This document shows, in pieces, positions 34,396 through 46,779 of a stretch of 64,000 nt of DNA. Position 1 is the stretch's first letter. Each line of letters opens with the position of its first letter. This stretch comes from Strobilurus pachycystidiatus (lineage: Eukaryota > Basidiomycota > Agaricomycetes > Agaricales > Physalacriaceae), in assembly GCA_019915135.1 (NCBI GenBank), contig JAHLMK010000021.1, forward strand, positions 124,001 to 188,000, in the 5' to 3' direction. The translations under genes were made by a program, and so were the position numbers. The notes below the pieces were generated by a model, which ran no database searches, had not been told where the DNA came from, and saw only the letters and a program-made list of their open reading frames with translations.

Positions 34396-36497
34396 ATGTC
34401 TGTTGCAGGAGACTCAAACTCGGAGAAGGGACAGACCCAGGATGTTCCCATGCTCCAGGGCGAGCGCAATGTCAATAAGCAGGCCGCTGAACGATTCGGC
34501 GCCTTTGCGCCGCTGATGGAGAAGCTTTTTGATTACGGTGTGGAGGCGCGCGGCGTTGAACGAGTTCTGGAGAACGAGCGGGATCCCAAGCTGCTCTGGA
34601 ACAAGTATGTGTACTGACCCATCTTCAATGAACGAGGTTCTTGTCTGACCGTTTATACTCAGCTTGTTCATGTGGTGGTATGTTCCCATCCGTCCGTGAT
34701 CTTGTAATCCGGAATGGCGAGCCTTCAACAGGTCTGTCAACTGTGTCTTGACTACCATTCCGATCGGTACACTTGCCCAGGAATTCTACACTTTGACTTT
34801 TGGGTAAGTATCCTTCTATACTTGGAATCGCAAGCTCAGTTGGCCTCAGACATGCCTGTGCTACCATCCTGTGTTTCGGAGCCCTTGGTGCCGCCTTCAC
34901 CGCCGCCATCGCTACCCTTGGTCCAAAAAACGGATTGCGTACAATGGTCATCGTTCGCTTCAACGCCGGATATGCGGGAGGTGCACTCTATTCCGTCCTC
35001 AACATCCTTACCCAGTAGGTATCGTCTCGTTTCGGTATCTCCAAATGAACAAGCTCATACTGAAGTACTCTTCAGACTCGGATTCGCCACAACATGTGTC
35101 ATCCTGGGCGGTCAGACACTCGCTGCTGTACGACCCGATACGCTCAGTCTTTCTGGAGGAATTGCCATCGTCGCAGTCCTCAGTGTGATTCCTTGCTTCA
35201 TCGGATACGAACTCCTGCATCGGTATGAGCGATACGTCTGGGCACCGATTCTCCTCGTCATGCTGTTCTTGTGGGGTCTAGGAGGAAAGGCGGGGTACCA
35301 TGTGACCGCCCAGAAACCATTTGAGGATCCTGCAGGTAGATTCCTGGCTGGGGATGTCCTCAGTTTCGGCGGTATCGTCTTTGGTTCCTTTACTGGCGTT
35401 CGTCACCGTCATCTCACCCTTTCGTCTTTTTCGCTAACCCAATGCTCATGCCACAGTGGGCGCCTGTGGCGGCGGATTACAACTGCAAACTGCCGGTGAA
35501 TACCTCGTCGTGGGCTGTCTTCTTCATGACCTTCTTCGGCCTTTATATCCCTATCTGCTTCATTTCGATCCTGGGTGCTGCCTTGATGACCATCACGAAT
35601 CCTTCCTACGTCGCTGCGTATGCTGACGGCAGCACGGGAGGTTTGATTGCGCAAGTTCTGTCGCCGTGGCATGGATTTGGCAAGTTCTTATTGGTGGTAC
35701 TGGCTCTCTCCGTGATGTCAGTGTTCCTCGGGCTTCCGATGTTCTTTGCTTACAAGTGCTTCAGTGCCAATAACATGGTCAACACCTACTCGACTGGTCT
35801 CTCCATCCAAGCCCTCGGACGGCCATTCGCTGTTGTCCCCCGTATTTTCTGGACTCTCGTTGGATTTGCCGCTTACACTGTTGCCGGAGTAAATACTCTG
35901 TCCCTCTCTTTTCGATCCACCTTTCACTGACTTGTCGGCAGATCGTTGGACGCGAACACTTCTCTGAGATCCTGTCAAATTTCCTCGCGATCCTTAGTTA
36001 TTGGACGGCATTCTTCATGGTCATCGTCCTCGAGGAACACTTCATTTTTCGAAGGAAGAATGGCCCACTTGGCGGATACAACCTTGACGACTGGGATAGT
36101 CCTTCCAAGTACGTCTCCTGTGCTTGTATATATAAATGTTTATCCTGACGATCTACCTTTTGTGTACAGGCTTCCTCTTGGTGTAGCGGGTATACTTGCT
36201 GCATGCTGTGGTGTCGCAGGTGCCGTAATTGGCATGGCTGAGGTCAATACACTCAGTGTCCTAATTTCGTGCACTGACTTGTTCTCCTCATCGTAGGTCT
36301 GGTACATCGGTCCCATTGGCGTACTCGCTGGAAACCCGCTATATGGCGGAGATCTTGGATTTGAAGTACGTCCTATCTCACCAAGCTTCACGCTTCCCTA
36401 TATTGAGTCGCTTCTTTCTTTTTAGCTCGCTGCAACATTCGCTGCAGTCACATATCCTCCGTTGCGCTATCTTGAGATTCGTCTCGTCGGACGGTGA
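34396..36497 (+). CDS. purine/cytosine permease, NCS1 family
   Basis: A proton-coupled nucleobase transporter of the plasma membrane (NCS1, Fcy2-like). ATG at 34396 gives a hydrophilic N-terminus ending in the family hallmark GVEARGVERVLENERDPKLLW. About twelve helices follow, with typical blocks GALGAAFTAAIATLGPKNGL, NAGYAGGALYSVLN, VILGGQTLAAV, IGYELLHRYERYVWAPI, YNCKLPVNTSSWAVFF, and the C-terminal LGGYNLDDWDSPSKLPLG and YPPLRYLEIRLVGR. About nine introns join in frame (for example 35017-35075, 35401-35457, 35891-35940). The stop TGA at 36495 lies only about 20 bp before the transposon-like element at 36518. Specific substrate (cytosine, adenine, hypoxanthine or other) is not determinable. 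Confidence 0.9.
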
Positions 36498-36517
36498 TAC
36501 GTACGCGGCAAGCCATG

Positions 36518-36585
36518 AAAGGAGACCAAGAAAACTTGAGTTTTCTCGGTCGTGACCGGGATGAGTCGAGTTCTGACTCAAACTC
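36518..36585 (+). repeat. left terminal inverted repeat
   Basis: Contains gagttttctcggtcgtgacc then gggatgagt and tgactcaaactc. The core cggtcgtgaccg is itself palindromic. It matches the reverse complement of the right end with few differences. Confidence 0.75.
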
Positions 36586-37109
36586 GAAACCCTTGCACTG
36601 TGATTTCGGACTCAACCACATCTGGACTTTGGGTTCGAGTTCTAATCCGAGTACGCCTTGAGGCAGAGTTTGAGCTGCTGACTTGAGTTGGACTCTAGTT
36701 GTGAACTGTGATGGACTACAATGCAAGATAGTGATTTCTACTACTACAAATCAAGTCGTAACTCAAGTTCAGACTCAACTTCACACTAACTCCAAAAACT
36801 CAAACAGTTGCCAACTCCCACTCCCACTCGAACCAACTTGAATTCGGACTCGGACTCGAATCGAACTCCAGCAATTGCAGCTCGAGTCACGGCTCAAGGG
36901 AGCACACGTTTCACAAACTTGATGCACGGGTCCGGACCATGCCCGCAAGTCTACAACAAGGGGTCGAATGGAAGTTGTTGGGGAAAGGGACATACGTAGG
37001 ATCCTACTGGGAAGGACAGAGAGATATTGATAGCACGACAGCTACAGCCACATTAGCGTCATTGTCTGCCGCGTCGTCGTGGGATGTCACCCGTTGTCGT
37101 TGTCGATCG

Positions 37110-37375
37110 TCGCCTGGTCGTCGCTACTAGTGGTGGTTGGAAGAAAAGACGAAATGCTGAGTAAGGTGTCGACCATGGCAACGAGTCCAGACCTCGCTGA
37201 TGTCCAAAGTGCATCGGCCCGAGCGGCCGTGCGATGGTGCCTGCCTTGGCGCACGGGCCGATGCACTTTGAACATCAAGCAGGCCTGGACACGCTGCCAT
37301 CGTTGCCATCTGACTAAGCCTTTGCCTCTTTTCTCTCAACCACCAGCGTGCCACCAGCACAGCAACGGCGACAAC
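37110..37375. repeat. internal long inverted repeat of the element
   Basis: The arms are roughly 37110-37227 and 37257-37375. The centre is nearly perfect: gtccaaagtgcatcggcccg (37203) against cgggccgatgcactttgaac (37256), one mismatch in 20. Outer parts pair more loosely (gtggttggaagaaaag against ctcttttctctcaaccacc). A strong hairpin is predicted in single-stranded DNA or RNA. Confidence 0.65.
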
Positions 37376-38143
37376 AACAACCCACGGGCAACGACGGCAG
37401 CGACGCGCCCATCGACTGCCGCAGGCGCTCTTCGGCCTTTGCTTACTCCACAGTGCAGGTCTCAACGACACCACCACAGCCAGCGACGATGACCAAAAGC
37501 GCCGACAACCACCCACTGCCCAACGACAGCGACGACGCGCCATCGACCACAGCAGGCGCTTTTTGGCAACGGACGTACACTTGTCCTCAGCACTCGACGT
37601 GTCGACGTCGCCGGGTGGCATGGCAGATAGCTCGGTAAGTTGTCTGTACCAACGACACCTCCTCCTCATTTCTCCCCAGTGTCTCCGGGCCACTCTTGAG
37701 TGTGGCCAACCGTTTTCTCCTCACCGACACGCACTCGCACAATGGCCCCCCATCCCGTCATCGGAGACTGCCACGTGCGGTCTCGTCGACTGATGCTGCC
37801 GTACGGCCCGAGTTCAACCTTGCGACTTGAATGACGTTTGAGTTGAGTGTGAGTCCAAGCCAACTCCAGTTGGGATTGGGACTCGAGTTGGGATTGGATT
37901 TGATTGGAGTCGACTCGAGTTGGAATCGAAGTCAACTCAAAGTTTGGATCAGATTTTGAGTCAAGTTGAATTGGGATTGGAGTTGACTCCCTCAGTCAGA
38001 GTGTGAGTTCATTGACTCGAGTCCAAACTCAACTTGAGGGAGTTTGAGCCGAGTTGAGTTGGAGTTGACTCCAGGTTGACAGTAGTAGAGTCTTTGTTGT
38101 AGAATAGCAAATATATTCAATTTGCACTACAAACATGGTTTTT

Positions 38144-38212
38144 GAGTTTGAGTCAAGACTCAACTCATCCCGGTCACGACCGGGAAAACTCGAGTTTTGA
38201 GTGTCATCTTTT
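38144..38212 (-). repeat. right terminal inverted repeat
   Basis: Reads, on the minus strand, gagttttcccggtcgtgacc then gggatgagt and tgactcaaactc. It pairs with the left end at 36518-36585. Confidence 0.75.
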
Positions 38213-38476
38213 TGGCAAGCCATGCCAGACTTCCCATACACGACCCAATTTATTGTTGGCAAAGCTGATAAGACCATCTCAGCGACTGAATGGCCATGGT
38301 GTGGAGTTCAGACGAGGTCAGCGGTAGGCATATTTTTTTGATCTGTGTTCAAACTTCGCCAGCAAACTCCTTCGAAAAACCAGCCAGAATACATCGTGAT
38401 ACGGGCATCCCGTCTCGAATGCGATGAGGCTCGCTTGTACAACACGTCAAAGTTCATAGGGTATCAATACAATAAG

Positions 38477-40041
38477 TTAAGCATAAACCCTCAAGGAAGC
38501 AAAGTCGAAGTAAGCATTGGCGAAAGCTGCTGGGTTGTTGTTGACATAGTCTCGGGAAATGATGAGTTGAGAGTCTCTGACACTTTCCTGATGAAAGACT
38601 GACCTATACATGTCCCCGGGCAGGAAGGGAAGTTAGGGTATACAGCACCAGCCCAGTCACCACAGAAAGTCACTATAAGTATATCAAAGTTATGTCGGCG
38701 GTAACGTACGGAGGATAAGATAAACACGTACGGTTGATGATGATTTCGTGAGCGCCAAACGTGTTCCCGATGTTACAAGAGGTGTCGGGGAAGTAGGCGT
38801 AAGGCGTACCCTGACGACTGACATGAACACTGCTTGCTTCAAGCACAATGTTCACTTACCCAATTATCAGTGTTGACTTGTGGGGTTCCGTTTTTAACAC
38901 CAAGGGGAACGTTCGCATTGTTCCTATCCCAGAACCACATCTTGATGAAGGAGCCCGTCCTTTCCACGGCATACCTGTTTGACAATTAGGCGTACAGCAT
39001 GATCAGAAGATGCGCTTGTTTCTCACCATCCTCCTCCATTAGCATTAAACTGAAATCTCTCCCATGAGTCACCCGAAAATAATGACTACGCAAAGAAGTG
39101 GGTAACGCACCGGCGGTCCATAACTCAAGGTGTTCCTTAGTTGTACACCGCAGCCCGCGTTGCCATTGACATTAGTATCGCAGTCGTTTTGGAGCGGTAC
39201 GCTGGAGAAGATGAGAAGGATGTATGGAATGTTTGACACTAACTTACCCAGTTTCGTCGCGGGAATTTAAAGCAGGCATCGTGCATCCTAACAGTCGATG
39301 TATCAGTGATCGTATTCTCGTATGGGCGTTTCATATGTACCAGGTGATGTGTGCAAAGTGCCCTGGTTGTAGGTTTGGTCATTAACGCCCTCGAGGATAT
39401 CAATTTCGCCCTTATATGCTATCAGCACCTGTTAGCACACTTCCTCCTGTGTTTTTGAAATTGTAAGAGTAAAACTCACGCCACGGCTCCGCAAATGACC
39501 ACACAGCGGGCCACGTTCTGTGAAGATCGTTGGGACCATGTACGAGACGAGAGAGGCGTATAAAGGTACTAACCCGCAGCCTTGGGGCATGTGGCGGATG
39601 TTGAATCTGGGAAATGATCAGAAGTAAGTGACCAGTCGATGCGTGTGATTTTCTGAACTGACACCATAACTCCATTGGCAAAAGACTTGACAGACTTGAG
39701 GCGAACAGATTTGCGTCCGGGACCAGACGCCGCCAGAACGGTTGTGTGATCGGCGCGCACGATGAAGGAAGTTTCTGACGCGTAGGTCAGGTTCTGTGCA
39801 GTCGATGTGGCGCGATCAACATAGACACTGTGGCGCGTCAGTGATGCTTGCTGTACCTGGAGGGAATCAAAGAAACATACACCCTCCCGTTAGTGGGGTC
39901 AGCCCTAGCGTCGTTATTGAAGCCTGTGAGAAACTGGCTTCCGACATAGGTGTCGGTGACAGAGTAGACGACACCGAGGACGAGGAACGCGAGAGTAGCA
40001 AGAAGGAGCGCGGAAAACACGCGGGAAGAAGTAGAGAGCAT
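38477..40041 (-). CDS. GH16 endo-1,3(4)-beta-glucanase-like protein
   Basis: A glycoside hydrolase family 16 enzyme acting on beta-1,3/1,4-glucans, likely in the fungal cell wall. Start at 40041 (MLSTSSRVFSALLLATLAF) gives a signal peptide or signal anchor. The catalytic motif GEIDILEG (nucleophile and acid/base Glu) is at about 39400-39380. Family blocks follow: NQGTLHTSPGCTMPA, NDCDTNVNGNAGCGVQ, GGGWYAVERTGSFIKMWFWD, FGAHEIIIN, FCGDWAGAVY, and the end DYVNNNPAAFANAYFDF ... LRVYA with TAA at 38477. About ten short introns. Paired cysteines in CGDW, CPGTC and the CTMPA region fit a secreted protein. The 3' end faces the permease and the transposon-like element. Confidence 0.9.
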
Positions 40042-42613
40042 AATGAGCAAGCAACCGGTAGGTTGTAAGGAATGAGAAGAAAATCATGATCACGAATCCC
40101 TGCTGCTCATTTATTGTGTTCGAAACAGGACCGCCTCTGAGATCTGATCCGCAGGTCAGCAAGAGGACGGCAAAGTTGGGGATATTAGCGGAATCCAATG
40201 ATAACCCCAGGCTCATCACTCGTCTGTACCCGTAAATAGCGTGCTACGCCGTTCATGTGTCCGGTCCTTTACAGGGTCAACGTGGTTCGAGTCTCAGCGC
40301 CTCCCAACAACCTTGTGATAGACCGTTAAGGAGGCACTACCGCGAGGAGAATAAACACGTTACATACCTGTAATCTGGTGATATTACCGGCAGAACTTCT
40401 TGGACCACAAGGAGGCACCGCTAGCATGCTCGCCGTTAGTTGATGGTCGCTTGACAACGGAGCAATGTCTTCACGAGCCGTTGGTGTGAGGATCAAGAGA
40501 GTGCGCCACGATCTAAGACCGTGAAGCTTTGCATGGAGTCTTGATGAAGAGATGCGATGCTGTCTTGAGGATGCTTACTTCCGCCTCTATGTAGAGATAG
40601 GCTGGAACTCTTGCCACCAAAACATCAACCAGATTGGAGTAGAGTTAGATAGGAGTGGCATAATGGGTAGAAACAGGAGGACGAACTCATAACGCTAGAC
40701 TTGGCCCACATGTCAGCTCAACCCTGCCTCAAGTCGATGAAACAGAACTTAGCATAAGTTTGCAATTATGCAGATAGTGAAAACGGCCCCCCGTCTGACA
40801 GTGATCGCGACGCGCAACTGTATGTAAAGTTATCGGAATAGCTCTACGGTCCAGATTGTCCGAAGATGCGGAGAAAGATAGGCCTCATGTTGACTACCAC
40901 CATACGCAGTGCTGGGGTCGATGGGAACGCGTCCGTGTCTCAGTTTGCTCGTGTGCTGGCCCGGGCAAGGACCACAAATATACATCCAAGTTGAAGAAAG
41001 CAAAGACGTTATTGCACCTTCCCCAGCTGACGCCGGCAATCCTCGCTCAGGTTCAGATCGCGAGTCAATCATGCTCAACGCACTGCAGAGATGGAAGAGC
41101 ACGGAGGAGCATGGAGGTCGAGATTGAGGTCGACTTCCTTCCTTCCGGCCGATCACGCCGCAGTGATGGTGGTCGGCAAGCAGCCCTGCTTTTGATGCTT
41201 CAGGGTTTCGCGACACGGGAGAGCACGGGAGCTGCTCTTCCTCATCTGCACAAATCTCGTATCTTCAGTGGCGATCAGGCCTGAATGGCTGTGAATAGCT
41301 CTGGACTATGTACTGGCGCACTGACGGCTTTTTGCTTTCCATCTCGAAGATGGCGTCTGCCGCGCTCCTCTGGCCTCGATATCTTGCCAAGAATATGGCC
41401 AAGATCGCGAAGATTATTCGAAGCTAGCGCACATCGTGTCCCCGATCAAGAGATGACAACTGGAGTCTGGCATATCACCCAGGGCATATCACTGCAGACC
41501 ACTGCCAGGCATAGCCCATTGTACACGTGACGACGAACCATCTGGATGACATTGACAGTACGTACTAGTGGTATACTACGCACAGCGAACGACTGTCTCC
41601 GCTACTTGAGTCGGGGTTCCACTCCACGCCAGTCACTTCACCAGTCCGGCCAGTGTCCGGTCCTATCGATGCTCGTCGACTATCGTCGATTATTTTGTTG
41701 GCGAACGGCTGGCTGTGAGACAAGTTTACAGTAGGCATCATGATTGGAGTGGGCAGATGAAAAGCGCCCTCGCCTCAACTTGAACAATTGCCAAATGTTG
41801 GTGAACCTCTTCTCCTTCCCATCCCGTCCAACGTGACTCACACAATCCAGGAGAAGGAAGGAGTGATCTTGGACGTTGCCGAGCGTCAGTTTCTTGAACG
41901 CGGAACGATTACCCCGAGATGAGCATCCGGTTGGACCTCCGGGGATGGAGAGAGGCTATCCTTCTGGCCGGGACTGTCGGTATGGTGCTAGTGGCGTTTT
42001 GCGAGTGGGCGAACATACGGATCTATCATGAAGGTCCGAGCCTGGCGAGACCACGAGATTGTGCAATGGAAGGGGACAAGTACCAGGCGACCAAAACGTA
42101 CTATGATTAGTCCTCTAAACTTCCATGAATCATTGTAAATGCTGGATGCAAGAGATGCACAACATTGGGCATCCGTAGGGCTAAAGCTGTGACATTGCCC
42201 CGGGCCGTTCACCCATTCAATGACAGTGATTCGGGATCTTGACTCGACCCACAAACCGATTATGGTCAGAAATTTCGTGTTCGCAGGCCCGCAGTCACCT
42301 ATGCATTCGCGGCCGATGAACCGAACTGACAATCAACAATGCAGTGATACCCTGGAACAGAAATGTCTTCAGGTGTCTACATAAATAGGCGTGATAGCGA
42401 ACGCCGTATAAATAGAAGTATCGTCATAAGAAGGAGATCTATGGTAATAAATAAGTCATTGTCCTGGCCGCGAGCGAGAAATGTCCGAGATATCTAAGTC
42501 GATAGCGATACAACACTGATAGTACAGATCGATGAGCGATGATAGCGCTATACAATACAATACAGAAAACAAAGAATCAAACCAAATGTCATGAAAGCAG
42601 ACGGAACTTGGGA
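40042..42613. other. long intergenic region, no supported gene
   Basis: 2.6 kb with only short, unrecognised frames (for example 40830-41216 minus, 41285-41530 plus, 41919-42110 plus). AT-rich near 42360-42600, which is the 3' flank of the DUF6593 gene. A sequence gtggttcgagtctca near 40284 recalls a tRNA T-loop, but stems do not pair. Confidence 0.4.
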
Positions 42614-43287
42614 TCAGTCAATATTCTTTCCAGATTGGAGTAGGACTGTGGCTGTAATGGTGCAGTCGAGTAAGCCCATCTGTATCGCTTCAGATGCGAC
42701 GTCCACGGTGATAGTATTCTGGCCTCGACAGATTCTAGCCAACAGTCGGGGCGAAGAGCCACTGGAGTAGAGCTGCAAACACCGGTCAATCAGTAAGCAC
42801 ATTCTTCAGGCAATGCTTGAACACTGACATTGATGAATTGATCTTGCGGTGACCAGAGGTATCGCGTCCCTCGAACATCCATCGTCCGTGACCTGCAGAA
42901 AACATTTTAGTGAGAGACTCCATATACGGAGTGAAGCCGTACGCTTTGTTAGGCGAGAGCCTGAGCCAATCCTTGACTTTTTGTTTGCTCAGGGCGCCGC
43001 GCAGTTCCACCTGAGGTGAAGACGACCACTCCAACAGCCCGATACTTCGGGCCTTCGCATCCTTGATGACCGTGTATGTGGACATGTTAGGATCAGTCAC
43101 GATCGTGAAATAAGTCTTCTGTTGGGGGCCGAGGACGGTACAATTGAGCACGTTAGGGTTGAAGGATGTGAGGTAGAACGTGACGAAGTTGGCAGGAGTG
43201 GCCGGGGTGGGATACGGGAGGGCCCCAAATACGGAAGGATTGTGGCCAGCTTGACCCCAGCCACCGAAGATGTTGTTGTAGGCCATT
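42614..43287 (-). CDS. DUF6593 protein
   Basis: A small basidiomycete protein of unknown function. ATG at 43287 gives MAYNNIFGGWGQAGHNPSVF, then a beta-rich domain with NMSTYTVIKDAKARSIGLLE and ELRGALSKQKVKDWLRLSP, the pattern of DUF6593 (...YTV.KD...G.LEW...KVKDWL...). After an intron (about 42836 to 42770, gtcagt...ccag) the second exon reads SSPRLLARICRGQNTITVDV and ends in the usual hydrophobic LDCTITATVLLQSG, stop at 42614. The splice acceptor that restores this frame is the downstream of two AGs. Promoter contains a long CT-rich strand (43300-43420). Confidence 0.75.
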
Positions 43288-45327
43288 GTGAAAATAGGAC
43301 AAAAGAGAGTGGCGAAGGATAAATGAAAAGAAGATGATAGAAGCGTCAAAAAGGCCTGGGGATACTGTGACTGCGGAAGGAAGGAGACAAAGGAGAAAGG
43401 AGAATTGAGACTGGGAAAGCGAATGAGCATAGGAAGGAAGACGCGTCCCGCTTATATAGGTCCCAAAGTGCATCGCGCGATAACCCGAACGGGAACGCGT
43501 TTGGTTGCGTGAGACGTTAGTTCCAGGTTTACACGAGTCATGTCGCTTCTGATTTGGGACGCGTCAGCTTCCAGTCCTGAAGCGCACAAATGTTACCTGA
43601 AGGCGCTTACTAGAATCACGCAGGGCACCTATCAAAAGGAAGGGCGGTGTATACGTTTCAGCAAGTCGACACTCTCAACATTGTTAGTGATCAGCTGCGG
43701 TTCCGCGTCCGCAAATCGAGAATACAGCTGTGGCGCAAGATGTGGCAAACAATATTTCTGAAGACTTGCCTGTATAATGAGCGTGATAGGCGCCTGTGAT
43801 GTTCCTGCACACGAGAAGATAGATCCTTCTCGAGAAGGAGACTGCACAGCAAAAAATGAGCATGTACGAGGGCGATGTCTGATAGCAACATCATGTCCAT
43901 TGTGCGACGCGAAGCTTGCGGACCTGGAGTTCAGCGGTCGGGAGTCTCAAGTAGACTCTGAGCTGGCCCTGCAGTAACTCGCTGAGCATGAAAGCGGGGT
44001 CGTCCACACCGCCTGGATACATGCTGAGACGCAAAGCCCAAAAAGGAAGATCGGGAAGACTGTCATCGAAAACAGCCTCAACAAGGTCCCGAATGGGTCC
44101 CAGGACGCTTTTGATGGCCGCTGGAAGACGGGACCTAGGACGACACTGGCAGTCATTCATCTTCGCGTCGGGTTTGAAGGTCTCGGAGAAACACGACCGT
44201 GGGAATATTTTTCTTCCCCGTAATACTGGGAAATCTTGACCTTGTTTCCGACACGAGCCTACAGGTTTCCTCGAAATAAACGTCCCGTCGACGTCCATCT
44301 ACTTGCAGCCACCCACAAGACGACGACAACAACAGCTTTCCTTATTTTCTTCTCCTTGGCAGTTTGGCTGCTGCCACCAGTTCGAGGGCAAGGCATCACA
44401 TCACTTCGAGTCAAGGTCGACGTCAATAAGCCCTGGCCTGTGCCAGTATACAGAACTGATAGCGTGAACAATGAATAGCTAGCGGTGAAGATAGAGAAGC
44501 AGGCTTGCTTGGCCAATGCGATGAGCGCATTAGAGATCAAGTGCCAGCATCTGACTTAGAGGACTCGGGGATGTCAGCCCGGAAGAGGTAGGATTGGGTA
44601 ATTGTAAGGTGGGCTGGGTGCCTCTAAACGGTTCAGGAAGATGGCAGTACGCAGAGGAAGCTCATCAATCAATATTTGTGTCAGAGGAGGCGGGAAAGTC
44701 ATCTGAACATGGCGGTGTGGCGCGGAATCAACGAACAAGCCCAATGGAGTATCACTTACATAGAAGCGCTCATTGACAAGGATTGCTGGCATCTGCCTTC
44801 TCACTGGAATGACGACACGGACACTTTTCGACCAACAATCTACCCTACTCAGAGTTCAGATGCCTACTCATACTTCTAATAAGTGCGCAATGTTTGGAAC
44901 ATGCGCAGCGTCCCTCCTTTCCTCATAACACCGTGCGAAAAGGCACTAACCGCACGGCTCCATCGTCGCCCCGATGTGGGTGTCTGTGTAACGCTCAAGC
45001 TGACTCGACGATTCTACCCTCAGTGCGGGCGGGATTGTTTCGGCTCGAAACACTCTCCTACGATTTGCATGCCTGGAAGGCACTCGGACATGTTAACAAG
45101 TTGAGGTTATGATGATTGAATGTCGCAGAGAAGTAAAATGTAAGAGTTTGGGGGATGAGTTACTCGACAGCTGGAAAGGAAAGCGACGGGAATGAAAAAC
45201 CTAGTTATGATGATACGTATACAGAAGATGTAAAGAAGACCATTCTACACCCAAGTAGTAGACTACTACATAGCGTACCTAGCGGGATGAGATAAGCATG
45301 TGGGACGCCGCACAGAGTCGAGATATC
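43288..45327. other. intergenic with weak coding candidates
   Basis: A minus frame of 135 codons (43891-44298; contains PIRDLVEAVFDDSLPDLPFW) and a plus frame (44236-44478) with a hydrophobic stretch FLIFFSLAVWLLPPV are the best candidates. Neither matches a family I know and they overlap on opposite strands, so neither is called. The rest shows no coding signal. Confidence 0.3.
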
Positions 45328-45936
<609 letters not shown>

Positions 45937-46779
45937 TGCGGTCGCTTTGGAGAACGAGGTGGATGACTGTGAAATCGGTCCCAATCGCACGAGATCACGA
46001 TGATGACCAAGTCGGTGGAGGCGAGCAGATGGCGGGCAGTGATAAGAGGGCAATACACGACACGATGAGCTCACTGTCAACGACGACGAGCACAAAGGCC
46101 ACTTACGGATGGAGAGTGGCAAAGTCGCTCGAGGGCTGGTGGTGGTGAGGGGATAAGCTTGGTGGCGGGAGCCGAGAATTGGACTTGTTTTGAGGCAAGC
46201 CACGTGTTTGGAGGCGATGCCGAGTGTACCGCTTTGGAAGGTGCTCGAACCCTACATCGGCCTTGACAATTGTGCTCAGAACAGGCGCCGTTGTTCTCGC
46301 GTACCTCGAACTCAGGTATTCTATTCAAACCACACAGAAAAGCGACAAAAGGATATCCATTTGGGACAATAAGGCATTTGTACTGGTCTATACGTGCGCT
46401 GCCATTGCTTCGCAATGAACACACTACGCATATCCACAAAGTCAAAAGACCTTCTAGATAGCGTTTCCCACAGCGATACAAACCTCCGCCGCCCTCCGTG
46501 CTAATTGAGTGTGTTTCACACCGAGAGAATAGTCTACTCCTAGTCTAGATCAGCGAGCGGAACACAAAACCTGTCTGCTTACCTTTGACCCACAAATTGA
46601 AGAGCCGAGGCAAGAACACCTAAAAACAGCATTAGCACAATCGCAGACAAAACTCGAAGAAATTTACAATAGACTCCCTTGCCGCCTCCTGTCGTGTGCA
46701 TGTCCGAAAAGTCCCAGAGAGAGAGAGAGATAGGGAGAGAAAGGAAAAAATAAGAAAACGCAAACTCATTATACTTCGA
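45937..46779. other. intergenic, no gene seen
   Basis: Upstream region of the Ubc4 gene and 3' flank of the next gene. A purine-rich run agagagagagagag (near 46718) lies just after the end of the RRM-like gene on the minus strand. Confidence 0.35.

Larger units (their letters stand above)
36518..38212. mobile_element. Mutator-like non-autonomous foldback element
   Basis: A 1.7 kb element with terminal inverted repeats of about 65 bp and an exact 11-bp direct repeat (ggcaagccatg) just outside each end (36507-36517 and 38213-38223), as expected for a target site duplication. The subterminal regions (36540-36900, 37820-38150) are filled with degenerate GAGTTGAGTC / GACTCAAACTC units. The centre (36990-37800) is GC-rich, with a long internal inverted repeat and a direct repeat. 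No transposase frame is seen, so it would need to be mobilised in trans. Long inverted ends plus an 11-bp duplication suit the Mutator superfamily best; superfamily assignment is inference. Confidence 0.7.

Noticed and set aside
40265..40310. tRNA-like T-loop sequence gtggttcgagtctca
   Set aside because: The T-stem bases do not pair and no D-arm, anticodon arm or acceptor stem can be found around it.
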